Notes: a model not told the origin generated them from the sequence alone. DNA of 20,852 nt from an uncultured Butyricicoccus sp. (GCA_900547195.1 URFQ01000043.1:1-20852), one strand, 5' to 3'; shown: positions 6,019 to 14,440, numbered from the stretch's first letter. Made by a program: numbers and translations.

Positions 6019-6891
6019 TCAGCGCGCGCGGAAGGCTTCGCTGCGGAACTTGACTTTGCCCTCCAGAGCCGCGCGCAGGCGGCTGCACATGGCCTCGCGG
6101 TCACGGTTGAGCGTACCGGCGAGGTTGACATAGTTGGAGGCATGGTTTGCACGAAATACGCTGCCCTCGGAATCGATGTGCTCCAAAAGGATCAGGGTTT
6201 CATGTGCAATCTCGATCGGGTTCATCAGATAGAACCGGCCTTCTTCCCAGTCGCGCATGAGGGGGGTGGGCAGTTCGAAGAGCAGGGTCAGCAGGCCGAT
6301 GTATTCGGGCTTCATGCGTGAGAGCGCTTCGGCCGTCTTGGCGGCGTGCTCCTCGGACAGTTCGAGCGAGCCCAGCCCTGCAATGCAGGTGACGCTGAGC
6401 TTCATGCCCGCTTCCTTGACCATCTGCCCCGCGTGGACAATTTCGTCCGCGGTTTCGCCTTTGTTCACCCGCCGCAACACTTCATCGGAACCGGATTCGA
6501 GGCCGAGATAGATCATTTCAAGGCCCAGCTCGTGCAGCAGGCGCAGATCCTCCGGCTTTTTGCACAGGATCGACGCGGGCGAACCATAGCTGGTGACACG
6601 CTCGCATTCGGGAAACAGCTTTTTGATGTACCGCAGGATTTCCGCCATGTGCTCCGGGCGGCACATGAGCGCGTCGCCGTCCGCGAGGAAAATGCGGTCC
6701 ACGCGGCGGTACTGCGCGCGTGCGGCGTCGAAGTCGGCCTTGACCTCCTCGAGCTTGCGCACACGGAACTGCTTTTCTTTATACATATCGCAGAAGGTGC
6801 ATTTGTTGTGGCTGCACCCGATAGTCGCCTGCACAATCAGGCTGTAGGCTTCGGACGGCGGCCGGAATACGCGGCCTTCGTAATGGATCAT
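6019..6891 (-). CDS. Radical SAM protein with a CX4CX2C cluster, substrate unknown
   Basis: A 290-residue radical S-adenosylmethionine enzyme. The cluster motif is GCSHNKCTFCDMY (residues about 26-38), with four residues instead of three between the first two cysteines; the codons were read directly from the DNA. The rest fits a TIM-barrel radical SAM core: FLADGDALMC, VTSYGSPASIL, LGLEMIYLGLESGSDEVL (SAM and barrel-strand motifs) and a Lys-Gly-Glu-Thr turn. There is no B12-binding or SPASM extension. Similar proteins with this spacing are, as I recall, common in Clostridia and uncharacterised. The ATG at 6891 has an AAAGGA SD 8 bases away. A terminator-like hairpin separates it from the upstream Cys-rich gene, so expression may depend on read-through; I found no convincing promoter of its own. 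Confidence 0.88.
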   Translation of the reverse strand: MIHYEGRVFRPPSEAYSLIVQATIGCSHNKCTFCDMYKEKQFRVRKLEEVKADFDAARAQYRRVDRIFLADGDALMCRPEHMAEILRYIKKLFPECERVTSYGSPASILCKKPEDLRLLHELGLEMIYLGLESGSDEVLRRVNKGETADEIVHAGQMVKEAGMKLSVTCIAGLGSLELSEEHAAKTAEALSRMKPEYIGLLTLLFELPTPLMRDWEEGRFYLMNPIEIAHETLILLEHIDSEGSVFRANHASNYVNLAGTLNRDREAMCSRLRAALEGKVKFRSEAFRAR

Positions 6892-6927
6892 GGAAGGGTT
6901 CCTTTCTCAAAATCGCTTTAAAGACAG

Positions 6928-6968
6928 AAAAAGCGCCTGGGCAGCAAGCGGCTGCGGAAGCACTTTTT
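6928..6968 (-). terminator. Hairpin with T-tail after the Cys-rich small gene
   Basis: The arms 6928-6944 and 6952-6968 pair imperfectly (wobbles and a small internal loop) around a 7-base loop, and the minus-strand arm ends in TTTTT. It lies between the stop at 7003 and the radical SAM start at 6891, so it could be a terminator or a partial attenuator. A second small hairpin, CGCCCC/GGGGCG, lies at 6979-6993. Confidence 0.65.
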
Positions 6969-7002
6969 CCGGCATGACCGCCCCCAAGGGGCGTTTATGG
7001 GT

Positions 7003-7362
7003 TTACTCTGCGGGTTTGTCTTCGGCTTCGACGTCCTGGATCGGTTCGTCGTCCGCCTCTTCGTCGAGGTCGTCCTCCTGCTGGTCTTCGGGCAGGCTTT
7101 CCTCCTCTTCCGGCTCTGTTTCCACGACCGGAGCGTCCACTGCCGCGCACTCCTCGGCACACGAGCAATCGGCGCAGCCCTCTCCGTCGCATTCGTTCAT
7201 GAGGTCGTCCAATTCGTTCATGGCCTTCAGTTCGGCCTCGTGATAGACCTCTTCCCGCTTTTTCTTTTTGAGCAGCGCAATGGCAGTCGCCCCGGCGCCG
7301 GCTGCCGCGCCCGCCAGCATCAGGCCCAGGCCGATTTTGGTCTTCTTAGAATCTTTTTTCAT
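7003..7362 (-). CDS. Small membrane-anchored acidic protein with a cysteine cluster, unknown
   Basis: Not recognised. The 119-residue protein starts with a Lys-rich segment, then a Gly/Ala-rich hydrophobic helix (about 10-31) followed by KKKKR, which predicts a single-pass anchor with the C-terminal part in the cytoplasm by the positive-inside rule. Residues 37-57 look helical. A compact cluster follows: Cys58, Cys63, Cys66, Cys68 and Cys72 (CX4CX2CXCX3C), which could bind metal or an Fe-S cluster. The tail (76-119) is almost all Glu, Asp, Pro and Ala and is probably disordered. The ATG at 7362 has a GAGGTG SD, and a TTGACA promoter lies upstream. The good SD, good promoter and trailing hairpin argue that it is a real gene. 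Confidence 0.82.
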   Translation of the reverse strand: MKKDSKKTKIGLGLMLAGAAAGAGATAIALLKKKKREEVYHEAELKAMNELDDLMNECDGEGCADCSCAEECAAVDAPVVETEPEEEESLPEDQQEDDLDEEADDEPIQDVEAEDKPAE

Positions 7363-7406
7363 ATTTTCACCTCATTACGGGTAGGATTCCTGTGATTTCT
7401 GCTTTT

Positions 7407-7435
7407 ACTTTAACACAGATGATAACTTTTGTCAA
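7407..7435 (-). promoter_or_regulatory. Promoter of the Cys-rich small gene
   Basis: On the minus strand, a perfect -35 TTGACA (7435-7430), a 17-bp spacer and -10 TAAAGT (7412-7407). The predicted start near 7400 gives a leader of about 38 bases. Confidence 0.7.
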
Positions 7436-7447
7436 TGCGAAGGAAGG

Positions 7448-7465
7448 TATCCCACCACGGGGATA
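7448..7465 (-). other. Hairpin just past proC
   Basis: TATCCC/GGGATA with a 6-base loop lies 8 bases beyond the proC stop. No U-tract follows on the minus strand, so it is at best a weak or factor-assisted terminator. Confidence 0.4.
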
Positions 7466-7472
7466 GGATATG

Positions 7473-8282
7473 TCACTTGCCCAGTTCGTATGCGCGGGCG
7501 ATGCACTTGTCGCTCGCTTCGGCCAGCATACCGGCAAGGTCGCGTTCCTTGAGCACTTTGATGGCCTCGAGGGTCGTCCCGCCGGGCGAGCACACCTGGC
7601 CGATCAGCTCGTCCGGTGTTTTTTCGCCCGCGAGCAGCATTTTGGCAGAACCGATCATGGTCTGGCAGAACAGCTTCATGGCGTCATCATAAGCAATGCC
7701 GTGCGCCTCGGCGCTCCTCACCATGCCGGCGGCAAAAGCATAGATGTATGCGGGCGCCGAGCCCGCGTAGGGGATCACTTCGTTGAGCATGGTTTCTTCC
7801 TGAAAAGTGACGGTTACGCCCATGGTGTCGAACAGCGCGCGCACAGCCGCAAGCTGTTCCGCCGAAGCAGCCGCGTTTTTCACCAGTTCGGTCGCGCCTT
7901 CGCCGAGCATGAGCGGGGTATTGGGCATCACACGGATGACCGGGCAGTCTGCGCCAAGCGCGGCTTCGATTTTGGCAAAGGGTACGCCTGCGGCGACCGA
8001 CACCACGAGCGGGCGGCAGGTTTTCGCGGTCGCCGAAAGATTCCCCAGCACCTCGGGAAAGGTCTGAGGTTTTACCGAAAGGAGCACCATATCACTCGCG
8101 GCATACAGGGCGGCATAATCGTCCGTGGCGGAAAACCCCGCGGCTTTATTCGCGGCGCGTTTGTCCGCACTGCGGTTAAAGAGCAGGATGTCGGAGGCGG
8201 GTACGCCGGTCGCGGCCAGACCGCGGGCAATCGCCATCCCCATGTTGCCGGCGCCGATGACGCCAAGCTGATAACGTTTCAA
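7473..8282 (-). CDS. proC: Pyrroline-5-carboxylate reductase
   Basis: Reduces 1-pyrroline-5-carboxylate to L-proline with NAD(P)H, the last step of proline synthesis, in the cytoplasm. From the chosen start the protein has 269 residues, the usual ProC length. Visible motifs: the dinucleotide-binding GVIGAGNMG at the N-terminus, LLSVKPQ, VIRVMPNTP, PYAGSAPAYIYAF, and the C-terminal signature SPGGTTLEAI. The start is taken as TTG at 8282, with a GAGGT SD 8 bases upstream. An in-frame ATG at 8327 would add 15 residues, but it overlaps the -10 box and has no SD. No other proline genes (proA, proB) are in the window. Confidence 0.95.
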   Translation of the reverse strand: MKRYQLGVIGAGNMGMAIARGLAATGVPASDILLFNRSADKRAANKAAGFSATDDYAALYAASDMVLLSVKPQTFPEVLGNLSATAKTCRPLVVSVAAGVPFAKIEAALGADCPVIRVMPNTPLMLGEGATELVKNAAASAEQLAAVRALFDTMGVTVTFQEETMLNEVIPYAGSAPAYIYAFAAGMVRSAEAHGIAYDDAMKLFCQTMIGSAKMLLAGEKTPDELIGQVCSPGGTTLEAIKVLKERDLAGMLAEASDKCIARAYELGK

Positions 8283-8325
8283 TGGAAGGACCTCGCTTTC
8301 TAAACGATGGATGATTCTGTCTTCC

Positions 8326-8355
8326 ATTATACTACACGGCGCAGATGTTCCGCAA
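8326..8355 (-). promoter_or_regulatory. proC promoter
   Basis: On the minus strand, -35 TTGCGG (8355-8350), an 18-bp spacer and a perfect -10 TATAAT (8331-8326). The start would be near 8320, downstream of the ATG at 8327, which supports the TTG start for ProC. Confidence 0.62.
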
Positions 8356-8403
8356 TGCGGGATGTAAAAATAGGTTTCACCGGAAAAACACGTTTTTTTG
8401 CGC

Positions 8404-8431
8404 TTGACTCTGGATCGATGTGTGCTAGAAT
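8404..8431 (+). promoter_or_regulatory. Promoter of the aromatic acid exporter family gene
   Basis: -35 TTGACT (8404-8409), a 16-bp spacer and -10 TAGAAT (8426-8431) preceded by TGC, an extended -10. An A-tract/T-tract at 8384-8399 lies just upstream of the -35 box and may act as an UP element. The promoter diverges from proC. Confidence 0.78.
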
Positions 8432-8464
8432 GATCGTATTATCCGTGAGAGGGAGAGATCTTTT

Positions 8465-9385
8465 GTGAATCGGACGAAAATCCATGTGGGTTTGCGCACG
8501 GTCAAAACCGCGCTTGCCGTGACGCTTGCGCTGGCTGCGGCCGGCCTGTTTGGCTCGGCCATGCCGATTTTTTCAGCCATTGGCGCCATCAGCGCCATGA
8601 GCCGCACGCTGAGCGATGCGATGAAGGCCTGCCTGACCCAGCTTGCCGGCTGTGTCATCGGCTGCACAGTCGGGTGCGTGTTCCTGCTCCTGTTCCCGTT
8701 TGAATCGCCGGCCATCATTGGCCTTGGGATTGTGCTCGTGATTGTGCTCGGCCTGCGGCTGCATTCCGAGTTTGCCATCCCCCTGTCGTGCATCGTGTTT
8801 GTCTCCATCTGCCTGTATGACGCAGGAAGCCCGTTTTTTTATTCGGTTTCACGGTTTGCCGACACTTCGGTCGGGCTGGTCATCGCGCTCGCGGTCAACA
8901 TGCTGATCAAGCCCTATAATAACCGCCGTATGATTGCGGATATGCTGACGCATTTTGTGCAGGCGTTCCCGGATTACCTGCACGAGCGGGTGCTGCTTGG
9001 GCATTACCCGGACCTGGCCCCTCTGCGGCGCAGCCTGCGCCGTCTGGAAGAGGAAATTACCCTCTATGAGCGTCAGACGTACCCCAATCGAAAAGTGCGC
9101 CATGAGGTGAGCGTTTATCTGCGCGGCTGTCAGCAGCTCGCGGCACGTATGTACGATGAAATGAAGGCTCTGTGTACGATGGATTCGCCGGGCACGCCGG
9201 ATGCGGCGCATAAGGAGAGGCTGGCAAAACTTGGCGTGGAAATCCCGGATGGAATGGTAGATGCGTCCGGGGAACGCCGGGACGAGGATGTTGTACTCGG
9301 ATATCATTTGGACAATCTGCTCAATGCGTTCGAGTATTTATGCGCGCTTAACGAAGCGCCGGACGCAGAAGTGATACAGGAATAA
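8465..9385 (+). CDS. Aromatic acid exporter family membrane protein (ArAE, DUF939-like)
   Basis: A 306-residue inner-membrane protein. The N-terminal half has about five hydrophobic segments (roughly residues 13-35, 55-78, 84-97, 102-119 and 130-146), beginning VGLRTVKTALAVTLALAAA, the typical entry of this family. The C-terminal half (about 150-306) is soluble, charged and probably helical, with RRSLRRLEEEITLYERQ. The layout matches the YqjA-like aromatic acid exporter family, related to FUSC/AaeB efflux proteins. The substrate is unknown. The start is GTG at 8465, with a GGGAGA SD. It is a monocistronic unit with a strong promoter. No clear terminator follows: 9386-9515 holds only weak inverted repeats. 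Confidence 0.87.
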   Translation: MNRTKIHVGLRTVKTALAVTLALAAAGLFGSAMPIFSAIGAISAMSRTLSDAMKACLTQLAGCVIGCTVGCVFLLLFPFESPAIIGLGIVLVIVLGLRLHSEFAIPLSCIVFVSICLYDAGSPFFYSVSRFADTSVGLVIALAVNMLIKPYNNRRMIADMLTHFVQAFPDYLHERVLLGHYPDLAPLRRSLRRLEEEITLYERQTYPNRKVRHEVSVYLRGCQQLAARMYDEMKALCTMDSPGTPDAAHKERLAKLGVEIPDGMVDASGERRDEDVVLGYHLDNLLNAFEYLCALNEAPDAEVIQE

Positions 9386-9515
9386 AAAGCAGCATGATGT
9401 CCTGATTTGTAGAATTTCCCCCATTGATTGGGTTTCCACACCGGATAAACCTGCGCCGGAAACAGGATCGGAAAACTTTACATGCGGCAGGAGTGTGCAG
9501 CACGATACAAAGCGG

Positions 9516-9544
9516 TTGTTATTTTGGTGAATTTTTGGTATAAT
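9516..9544 (+). promoter_or_regulatory. recJ operon promoter
   Basis: -35 TTGTTA (9516-9521), a 17-bp spacer and a perfect -10 TATAAT (9539-9544) preceded by TGG, an extended -10. Transcription would start near 9551, about 26 bases before recJ. It is the only clear promoter before 17521, so the genes from recJ to the nucleoside kinase may form one transcript. Confidence 0.85.
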
Positions 9545-9576
9545 AGCACCAATCAAAAATACTACGAGGGAATATC

Positions 9577-11655
9577 ATGAAAATGAAAAAATGGGTGACC
9601 GCCGCGCCCAACCTGGAGGCTGCGCGGTCCCTTTCCGAGGCCTGCGGCTTTTCGCCGCTGGCCGCTGTTGCGTTGTGCGCGCGCGGTGTGGACACCATGG
9701 AAAAGGCGCAGGCTTTTCTTGCGACGGGCGCCGGGGGCCTGCACGATCCAATGCGTCTGCGCGATATGGACAAAGCGGTGGCCACCATCCGGGAGGCGGT
9801 CCGGCAAAGGCAAAAGATCATAGTATTTGGCGATTACGACGTGGATGGGATCACGGCGACCTGTGTGCTGCTGCGCTATCTGCGCGGCATTGGCGCGGAT
9901 GCGGATTACTATATCCCCAACCGCCTGAGCGAAGGCTATGGCCTGTCGTGCGCGGCGATGGACGCGCTCTATGCGCAGGGCGTGCGCCTGATTGTCACGG
10001 TCGATTCGGGCGTGACGGCATTTGAGGAAACCGCGTATGCGAAAAAGCTGGGGATCCGCATGGTCATCACCGATCACCACGAATGCCGGGAGGAGCTGCC
10101 GCAGGCCGAGGCCATCGTCAACCCGCGCCGCAGCGATTGCGACTATCCGTTTGCCGAACTGGCGGGCGTGGGCGTGGCCTTTAAGCTGATCTGCGCGCTC
10201 GCCGGGCCGGAGCATCTTGAAACGGTGCTGGACAAATACGCCGATCTTGTGGCGCTTGGCACGGTGGCCGACGTGATGCCGGTTGTGGGCGAAAACCGTG
10301 TGATTGTGGCGGCCGGGCTGCAACGGCTGGCGGTCACCGAAAACCTCGGCCTGGAAATGCTGCTGCGCGAATCCGGGCAGAAATCCCGCCGCCTGACCTC
10401 GTCGGTGATCAGCTTCATCCTCGCGCCGCGCATTAACGCGGCCGGGCGCATGGGCAACACCGGGCAGGCGGTCGAGCTGTTCCTGACCGACGACCCGGTC
10501 CGCGCGCAGGAGCTGGCCGCCCAGCTTTGCGAACAGAACAAGGAGCGGCAGGCCGCGGAAAACGATATCCTGCAGCAGGCGCTTGCGGTGCTGCGCCGGG
10601 AATATAACCCGCTCGAGGACAAGATGATCGTCCTTGCGGGCGAGGGATGGCACCATGGCGTGATCGGGATTGTGTCTTCGCGCATCTGTGACCGCTACGC
10701 CTGCCCGGCCATCCTCATCGCCGTGGATGGGGATATTGGCAAGGGTTCCGGGCGCTCCATGGCAGGCTTTAACCTGTTTGAAGCGCTGTCGGACAGCGCC
10801 GGTTTGCTCGATAAGTTTGGCGGGCATGAGCTGGCCGCGGGGTTGACCATCCAGAAGGGCAAAATTGAAGAATTCAAGGCGCGCATTCTGGCGTATGCGG
10901 ACGCGCATATCAAGCCCGGCGACCTGATGCCAATCGTACATATCGACTGCGCGATCACGCCGGCATATATCACCGAAAGCTCGGTCGAAGGGCTGTCGGC
11001 GCTCGAGCCGTTTGGGATGAAAAACCCGCAGCCGGTTTTTTCCATGGACAATATGTACGTTGAGGACATTACGCCGATTTCAAGCGACCGCCACGTGCGC
11101 CTGACGCTCACAAAGGATGGGGTTTCCTATACGGCGATGTTGTTCGGCACCGGCGCGGGGGGCTGCGGCTTTGCGCAGGGCAATTTTGTGGATGCGGCGT
11201 TCCATTTGGAAATCAACGAATACCGCGGCCGCAGGACGGTGCAGCTGGTGCTCAAGGACGTGCGCCTGAGCGAATGCGAGCTGCTCGCTGACCAGAAGCT
11301 GCTCAATCTCTACAACCGGTATATGGCGGACGGCGCGCTGACCGCGGCTGAGGCGCGCGTGCTGCTGCCCAGCCGTCCGGAACTGGTCGCCGTATGGAGG
11401 CACATTATTTCCCGCGCGGAGGACGGCCGGTTGAGCGTACACTCCAACGCACTTTCCCGCCGCGTGCAGTGGGAGAGCAAACGCGAAGTGAATATCGGCA
11501 AACTGTTCGTCTGTCTGGATGTGTTCAGCGAGAGCCAGCTGCTCAGCTATAACTTCCGCGACGGGCTGTTGAATATTCTGTTAAAACACTACAAGGGCAA
11601 GGCCGATATCTCCAAATCGGTGGTTCTCAATACGCTCAAAAGCATGAGCAAATAA
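9577..11655 (+). CDS. recJ: Single-stranded-DNA-specific exonuclease RecJ
   Basis: A 5'-3' single-strand exonuclease for recombination and mismatch/base-excision repair, in the cytoplasm. At 692 residues it is longer than E. coli RecJ (577) and fits the extended Bacillota form. DHH-family motifs: FGDYDVDGITA (residues 84-94, metal-binding Asp86, 88 and 90), TDHHE (Asp166-His167-His168), the inner motif APRINAAGRMGN, and the DHHA1 signature FGGHELAAG with His417. The OB-fold part follows (about 460-570, with SALEPFGMKNPQPVF), then a C-terminal domain of about 120 residues typical of Gram-positive RecJ. The ATG at 9577 has a GAGGG SD. rel follows 73 bases downstream without the apt gene that often lies between them in Bacillota. 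Confidence 0.96.
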   Translation: MKMKKWVTAAPNLEAARSLSEACGFSPLAAVALCARGVDTMEKAQAFLATGAGGLHDPMRLRDMDKAVATIREAVRQRQKIIVFGDYDVDGITATCVLLRYLRGIGADADYYIPNRLSEGYGLSCAAMDALYAQGVRLIVTVDSGVTAFEETAYAKKLGIRMVITDHHECREELPQAEAIVNPRRSDCDYPFAELAGVGVAFKLICALAGPEHLETVLDKYADLVALGTVADVMPVVGENRVIVAAGLQRLAVTENLGLEMLLRESGQKSRRLTSSVISFILAPRINAAGRMGNTGQAVELFLTDDPVRAQELAAQLCEQNKERQAAENDILQQALAVLRREYNPLEDKMIVLAGEGWHHGVIGIVSSRICDRYACPAILIAVDGDIGKGSGRSMAGFNLFEALSDSAGLLDKFGGHELAAGLTIQKGKIEEFKARILAYADAHIKPGDLMPIVHIDCAITPAYITESSVEGLSALEPFGMKNPQPVFSMDNMYVEDITPISSDRHVRLTLTKDGVSYTAMLFGTGAGGCGFAQGNFVDAAFHLEINEYRGRRTVQLVLKDVRLSECELLADQKLLNLYNRYMADGALTAAEARVLLPSRPELVAVWRHIISRAEDGRLSVHSNALSRRVQWESKREVNIGKLFVCLDVFSESQLLSYNFRDGLLNILLKHYKGKADISKSVVLNTLKSMSK

Positions 11656-11728
11656 AGCCGTCCGGCGGGGCGGCATCGCGTCAGCGGCTGCAACCGTGGC
11701 TGCAATTTTAACCAAAGGAGGGAACGCC

Positions 11729-13921
11729 ATGGCTTCCCCAATCCAAAACAAAATCGATTTCCTGATTGAGCGCGCGAAAAAACAAAACCCTGCGATCAAT
11801 GAGAAAAAAATCCGCGCGGCATACGAATGCGCGAACAGGGCCCACGAGGGCCAGAAACGCAAGAATGGAGAGCCGTACATCATCCATCCGGTGTCGGTCG
11901 CGGAGATCATCGTTGAAATGGGGCTGGATACCGACTCCATCTGCGCGGGCCTGCTGCATGATTGCATCGAGGATACCGAGTTTGACTATAAGGCCATTGA
12001 GAACAAATTCGGAACCTCGGTCGCCGAGCTGGTGGACGGCGTAACCCGCCTTGGTATGCTGCGCTACTCCAAGGAGCAGGAGCAGATGGAGGATTTGCGC
12101 AAGATGTTCATGGCCATGGCCAAGGATATCCGCGTCATTCTCATCAAGCTGGCCGACCGCCTGCACAATGCGCGCACATTCCAGTTTCTCCCGGAGCGCA
12201 AGCAGAGGGATAAGGCGCTCGAAACCATGGAGATTTATGCGCCGATTGCCCATCGCCTGGGCATGAGCCGCATCAAATGGGAATTGGAGGATCTTTCCCT
12301 CAAATGCCTCGACCCAATCGGCTATCAGGAAATTGTCGAGGGGCTGGAAAAGCAGTCCAGCCGGCATGAAGAGTTCCTGAACCACATCAAGGACAATATC
12401 AGCGAAAAACTCGACGAAGCGGGCATCCGGCACACCATTTCGGCGCGCGTCAAGCATATTTACTCGATTTACCGCAAGATGTATGCCCAGCACAAGACCA
12501 TCAATGAAATTTACGACATCTGCGCCGTGCGTGTGATTGTTGATTCCGTGACCGATTGCTACAATGTGCTCGGCTATGTCCACGACCTCTATAAGCCGAT
12601 CCCGGGGCGGTTTAAGGATTATATCTCCACACCCAAGCCCAACGGCTATCAGTCGCTGCATACGACCGTCATCGGCCGCGAGGGCATTCCGTTTGAAATC
12701 CAGATCCGCACCGAAGAAATGCATAAAATGGCCGAATACGGTGTGGCGGCGCATTGGAAATATAAGCAGGGGCTTGACAAGGTCGGCAATGAGCAGGCGT
12801 TTGCCTGGATCCGGCAGCTGCTGGAAGCCCAGCAGGACACCGAGGCCGAGGATTTTATCAAGGCCATCAAAGTCGATCTTTTCGCCGACGAGGTCTTTGT
12901 CTTTACCCCAAAGGGCGACGTAGTGAACATGCCTGCGGGCGCGACCCCCATCGATTTGGCATATGCCATTCATTCGGCGGTCGGCAACCGTATGGTGGGC
13001 GCCAAGATCAACGGTCGCATTGCCCCGATTGACACGCAGCTGAAAAACGGCGATATTGTTGAGATCCTGACCTCGAAAGAAACCCATGGCCCGTCGCGCG
13101 ACTGGGTCAAGATCGTCAAAACCACCGAAGCCCGCAACAAGATTAAGCAGTGGTTTAAGAAGGAGTGCCGCGAAGAGAACATTGTGCAGGGCCGCGCCGA
13201 GCTTGACCGTGAGCTGCGCGCCAACCTGCTGTTTAACGGCTTCTACGACAGCGAAGAAGTGCAGAAAAATGCGCTCGACAAATTTTCGTTCAGCTCGCTC
13301 GACGAGCTGTATGCCTCGATCGGCTACGGCGGCATCACAGTCACCAAGGTGCTCAATAAGATTAAGGACGACGTGCACAGGCTGCGCCGCGCGCAGGAGA
13401 AGGTGGAGCATATCCTCCAGCCGCAGCCGGCCAAAAAAACGGCCAAGAGCCAGTCCGGCGTCATTGTCGAGGGTATTGACAACTGCTTGGTGAAATTTGC
13501 CCGCTGCTGCACCCCGATCCCGGGCGACGATATCATCGGCTTTGTCACCCGCGGCTACGGTGTGTCCATCCACCGCAGGGACTGCGTCAATGTGCGCAAC
13601 AGCGGCGCGAAAGACGAGGAAAACCGCTGGATTAACGTCTGGTGGGACGAGGAAGTGCTCGATCATAAGATGAACCGCTTTTCGACCGGCCTTCAGATTT
13701 CCACACGCAACCGCATCGGTGTGCTCAGCGACGTGGCGATGCTGCTTGCGCAGTCGCATGTCAATGTGCATGAGCTGTCCGCCCGCGACCTGAACGATGG
13801 CTTTGGCGTGATTAACGCGATGATCGATGTGTCGGGGATTTCGCAGCTGGATAACATTATTAACCGTATCCGCAATACCAAGGGCGTGCTCGATGTAACG
13901 CGCACCGCCGACGGTTCGTGA
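11729..13921 (+). CDS. rel: Bifunctional (p)ppGpp synthetase/hydrolase Rel
   Basis: The long RelA/SpoT homologue that makes and degrades the alarmone (p)ppGpp, acting on ribosomes during amino acid starvation. The 730 residues are full length. Domains in order: HD hydrolase with His53, His77-Asp78 and Glu81-Asp82 (HDCIEDT); synthetase with RFKDY at 294-298 and the KPNGYQSLH loop; TGS (VFVFTPKG, about 388); Cys-rich/zinc-finger segment CLVKFARCCTPIPGD (about 585); and a C-terminal ACT domain (about 655-725). RFKD is the form found in bifunctional Rel, not the EXDD of synthetase-only RelA, and the HD residues are intact, so both activities are expected. The ATG at 11729 has an AAAGGAGGG SD; the in-frame GTG at 11696 overlaps no SD. 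Confidence 0.96.
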   Translation: MASPIQNKIDFLIERAKKQNPAINEKKIRAAYECANRAHEGQKRKNGEPYIIHPVSVAEIIVEMGLDTDSICAGLLHDCIEDTEFDYKAIENKFGTSVAELVDGVTRLGMLRYSKEQEQMEDLRKMFMAMAKDIRVILIKLADRLHNARTFQFLPERKQRDKALETMEIYAPIAHRLGMSRIKWELEDLSLKCLDPIGYQEIVEGLEKQSSRHEEFLNHIKDNISEKLDEAGIRHTISARVKHIYSIYRKMYAQHKTINEIYDICAVRVIVDSVTDCYNVLGYVHDLYKPIPGRFKDYISTPKPNGYQSLHTTVIGREGIPFEIQIRTEEMHKMAEYGVAAHWKYKQGLDKVGNEQAFAWIRQLLEAQQDTEAEDFIKAIKVDLFADEVFVFTPKGDVVNMPAGATPIDLAYAIHSAVGNRMVGAKINGRIAPIDTQLKNGDIVEILTSKETHGPSRDWVKIVKTTEARNKIKQWFKKECREENIVQGRAELDRELRANLLFNGFYDSEEVQKNALDKFSFSSLDELYASIGYGGITVTKVLNKIKDDVHRLRRAQEKVEHILQPQPAKKTAKSQSGVIVEGIDNCLVKFARCCTPIPGDDIIGFVTRGYGVSIHRRDCVNVRNSGAKDEENRWINVWWDEEVLDHKMNRFSTGLQISTRNRIGVLSDVAMLLAQSHVNVHELSARDLNDGFGVINAMIDVSGISQLDNIINRIRNTKGVLDVTRTADGS

Positions 13922-13932
13922 GGGGGCTGGGC

Positions 13933-14385
13933 ATGCGAGCGATTATTCAGCGTGTTGCGCACGCTTCGGTGACGATTGACGGCGCGGTACATGGGAAAAT
14001 TGGCCCGGGGCTGCTGATCCTGCTGGGCGTGAGCGAGGACGACGCCGAGGAGGATGCCCGGTATCTGGCCGATAAATGCGCCGGCCTGCGTATTTTTACC
14101 GATGAAAACGACAAAATGAATTTGTCTGCCGCCGACATTGGCGGCGGGCTGCTGGTCATCTCACAGTTTACCCTCTATGGCGATTGCCGCCGGGGCAAGC
14201 GGCCGAGTTTTGTGCGCGCCGCGCGCCCGGAAAAGGCCATTCTGCTGTATGAAGCCTTCCTCTCGCGCTGCCGTGCGAGCGGGCTGCCGGTGGAAACCGG
14301 CGAGTTTGGCGCAGATATGAAGGTGGAACTGCTCAACGACGGCCCGGTTACTATTGTGATGGACACGGACGAGATGAAAAGATAG
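13933..14385 (+). CDS. dtd: D-aminoacyl-tRNA deacylase
   Basis: Hydrolyses D-aminoacyl-tRNA (and glycyl-tRNA-Ala) to keep D-amino acids out of proteins; a cytoplasmic dimer. The 150-residue length is normal. The start MRAIIQRVAHASVTIDG is typical. The two active-site signatures are present: SQFTLYGD with the catalytic Thr, and LNDGPVTIVMDT, equivalent to the NXGPVT cross-subunit Gly-cisPro motif. The ATG at 13933 was chosen: a GAGGGGG SD overlaps the rel stop codon and lies 6 bases upstream, so translation is coupled to rel. An in-frame GTG at 13918 would add 5 residues. Confidence 0.95.
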   Translation: MRAIIQRVAHASVTIDGAVHGKIGPGLLILLGVSEDDAEEDARYLADKCAGLRIFTDENDKMNLSAADIGGGLLVISQFTLYGDCRRGKRPSFVRAARPEKAILLYEAFLSRCRASGLPVETGEFGADMKVELLNDGPVTIVMDTDEMKR

Positions 14386-14440
14386 AAAAACAGGGCATGA
14401 AAATATTCCCTGCCTCATCGCTGTTTGAAAGGGGTTTTTT

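Noticed and set aside
9386..9515. A terminator or small gene between the aromatic acid exporter gene and recJ
   Set aside because: Only short imperfect inverted repeats without a T-tract and no start codon with an SD; I see nothing I can support here.
11708..13771. A 687-codon open frame antisense to rel
   Set aside because: Its length comes from GC-rich codon bias in rel. It has no recognisable domains or SD, and the plus frame is a textbook full-length Rel.
14388..14428. Two mutually exclusive small stems between dtd and the MBL gene (CAGGG/CCCTG and AAACAG/CTGTTT), suggesting an attenuator
   Set aside because: The stems are only 5-6 bp, no T-tract terminator and no leader peptide are present, and the pattern can arise by chance.
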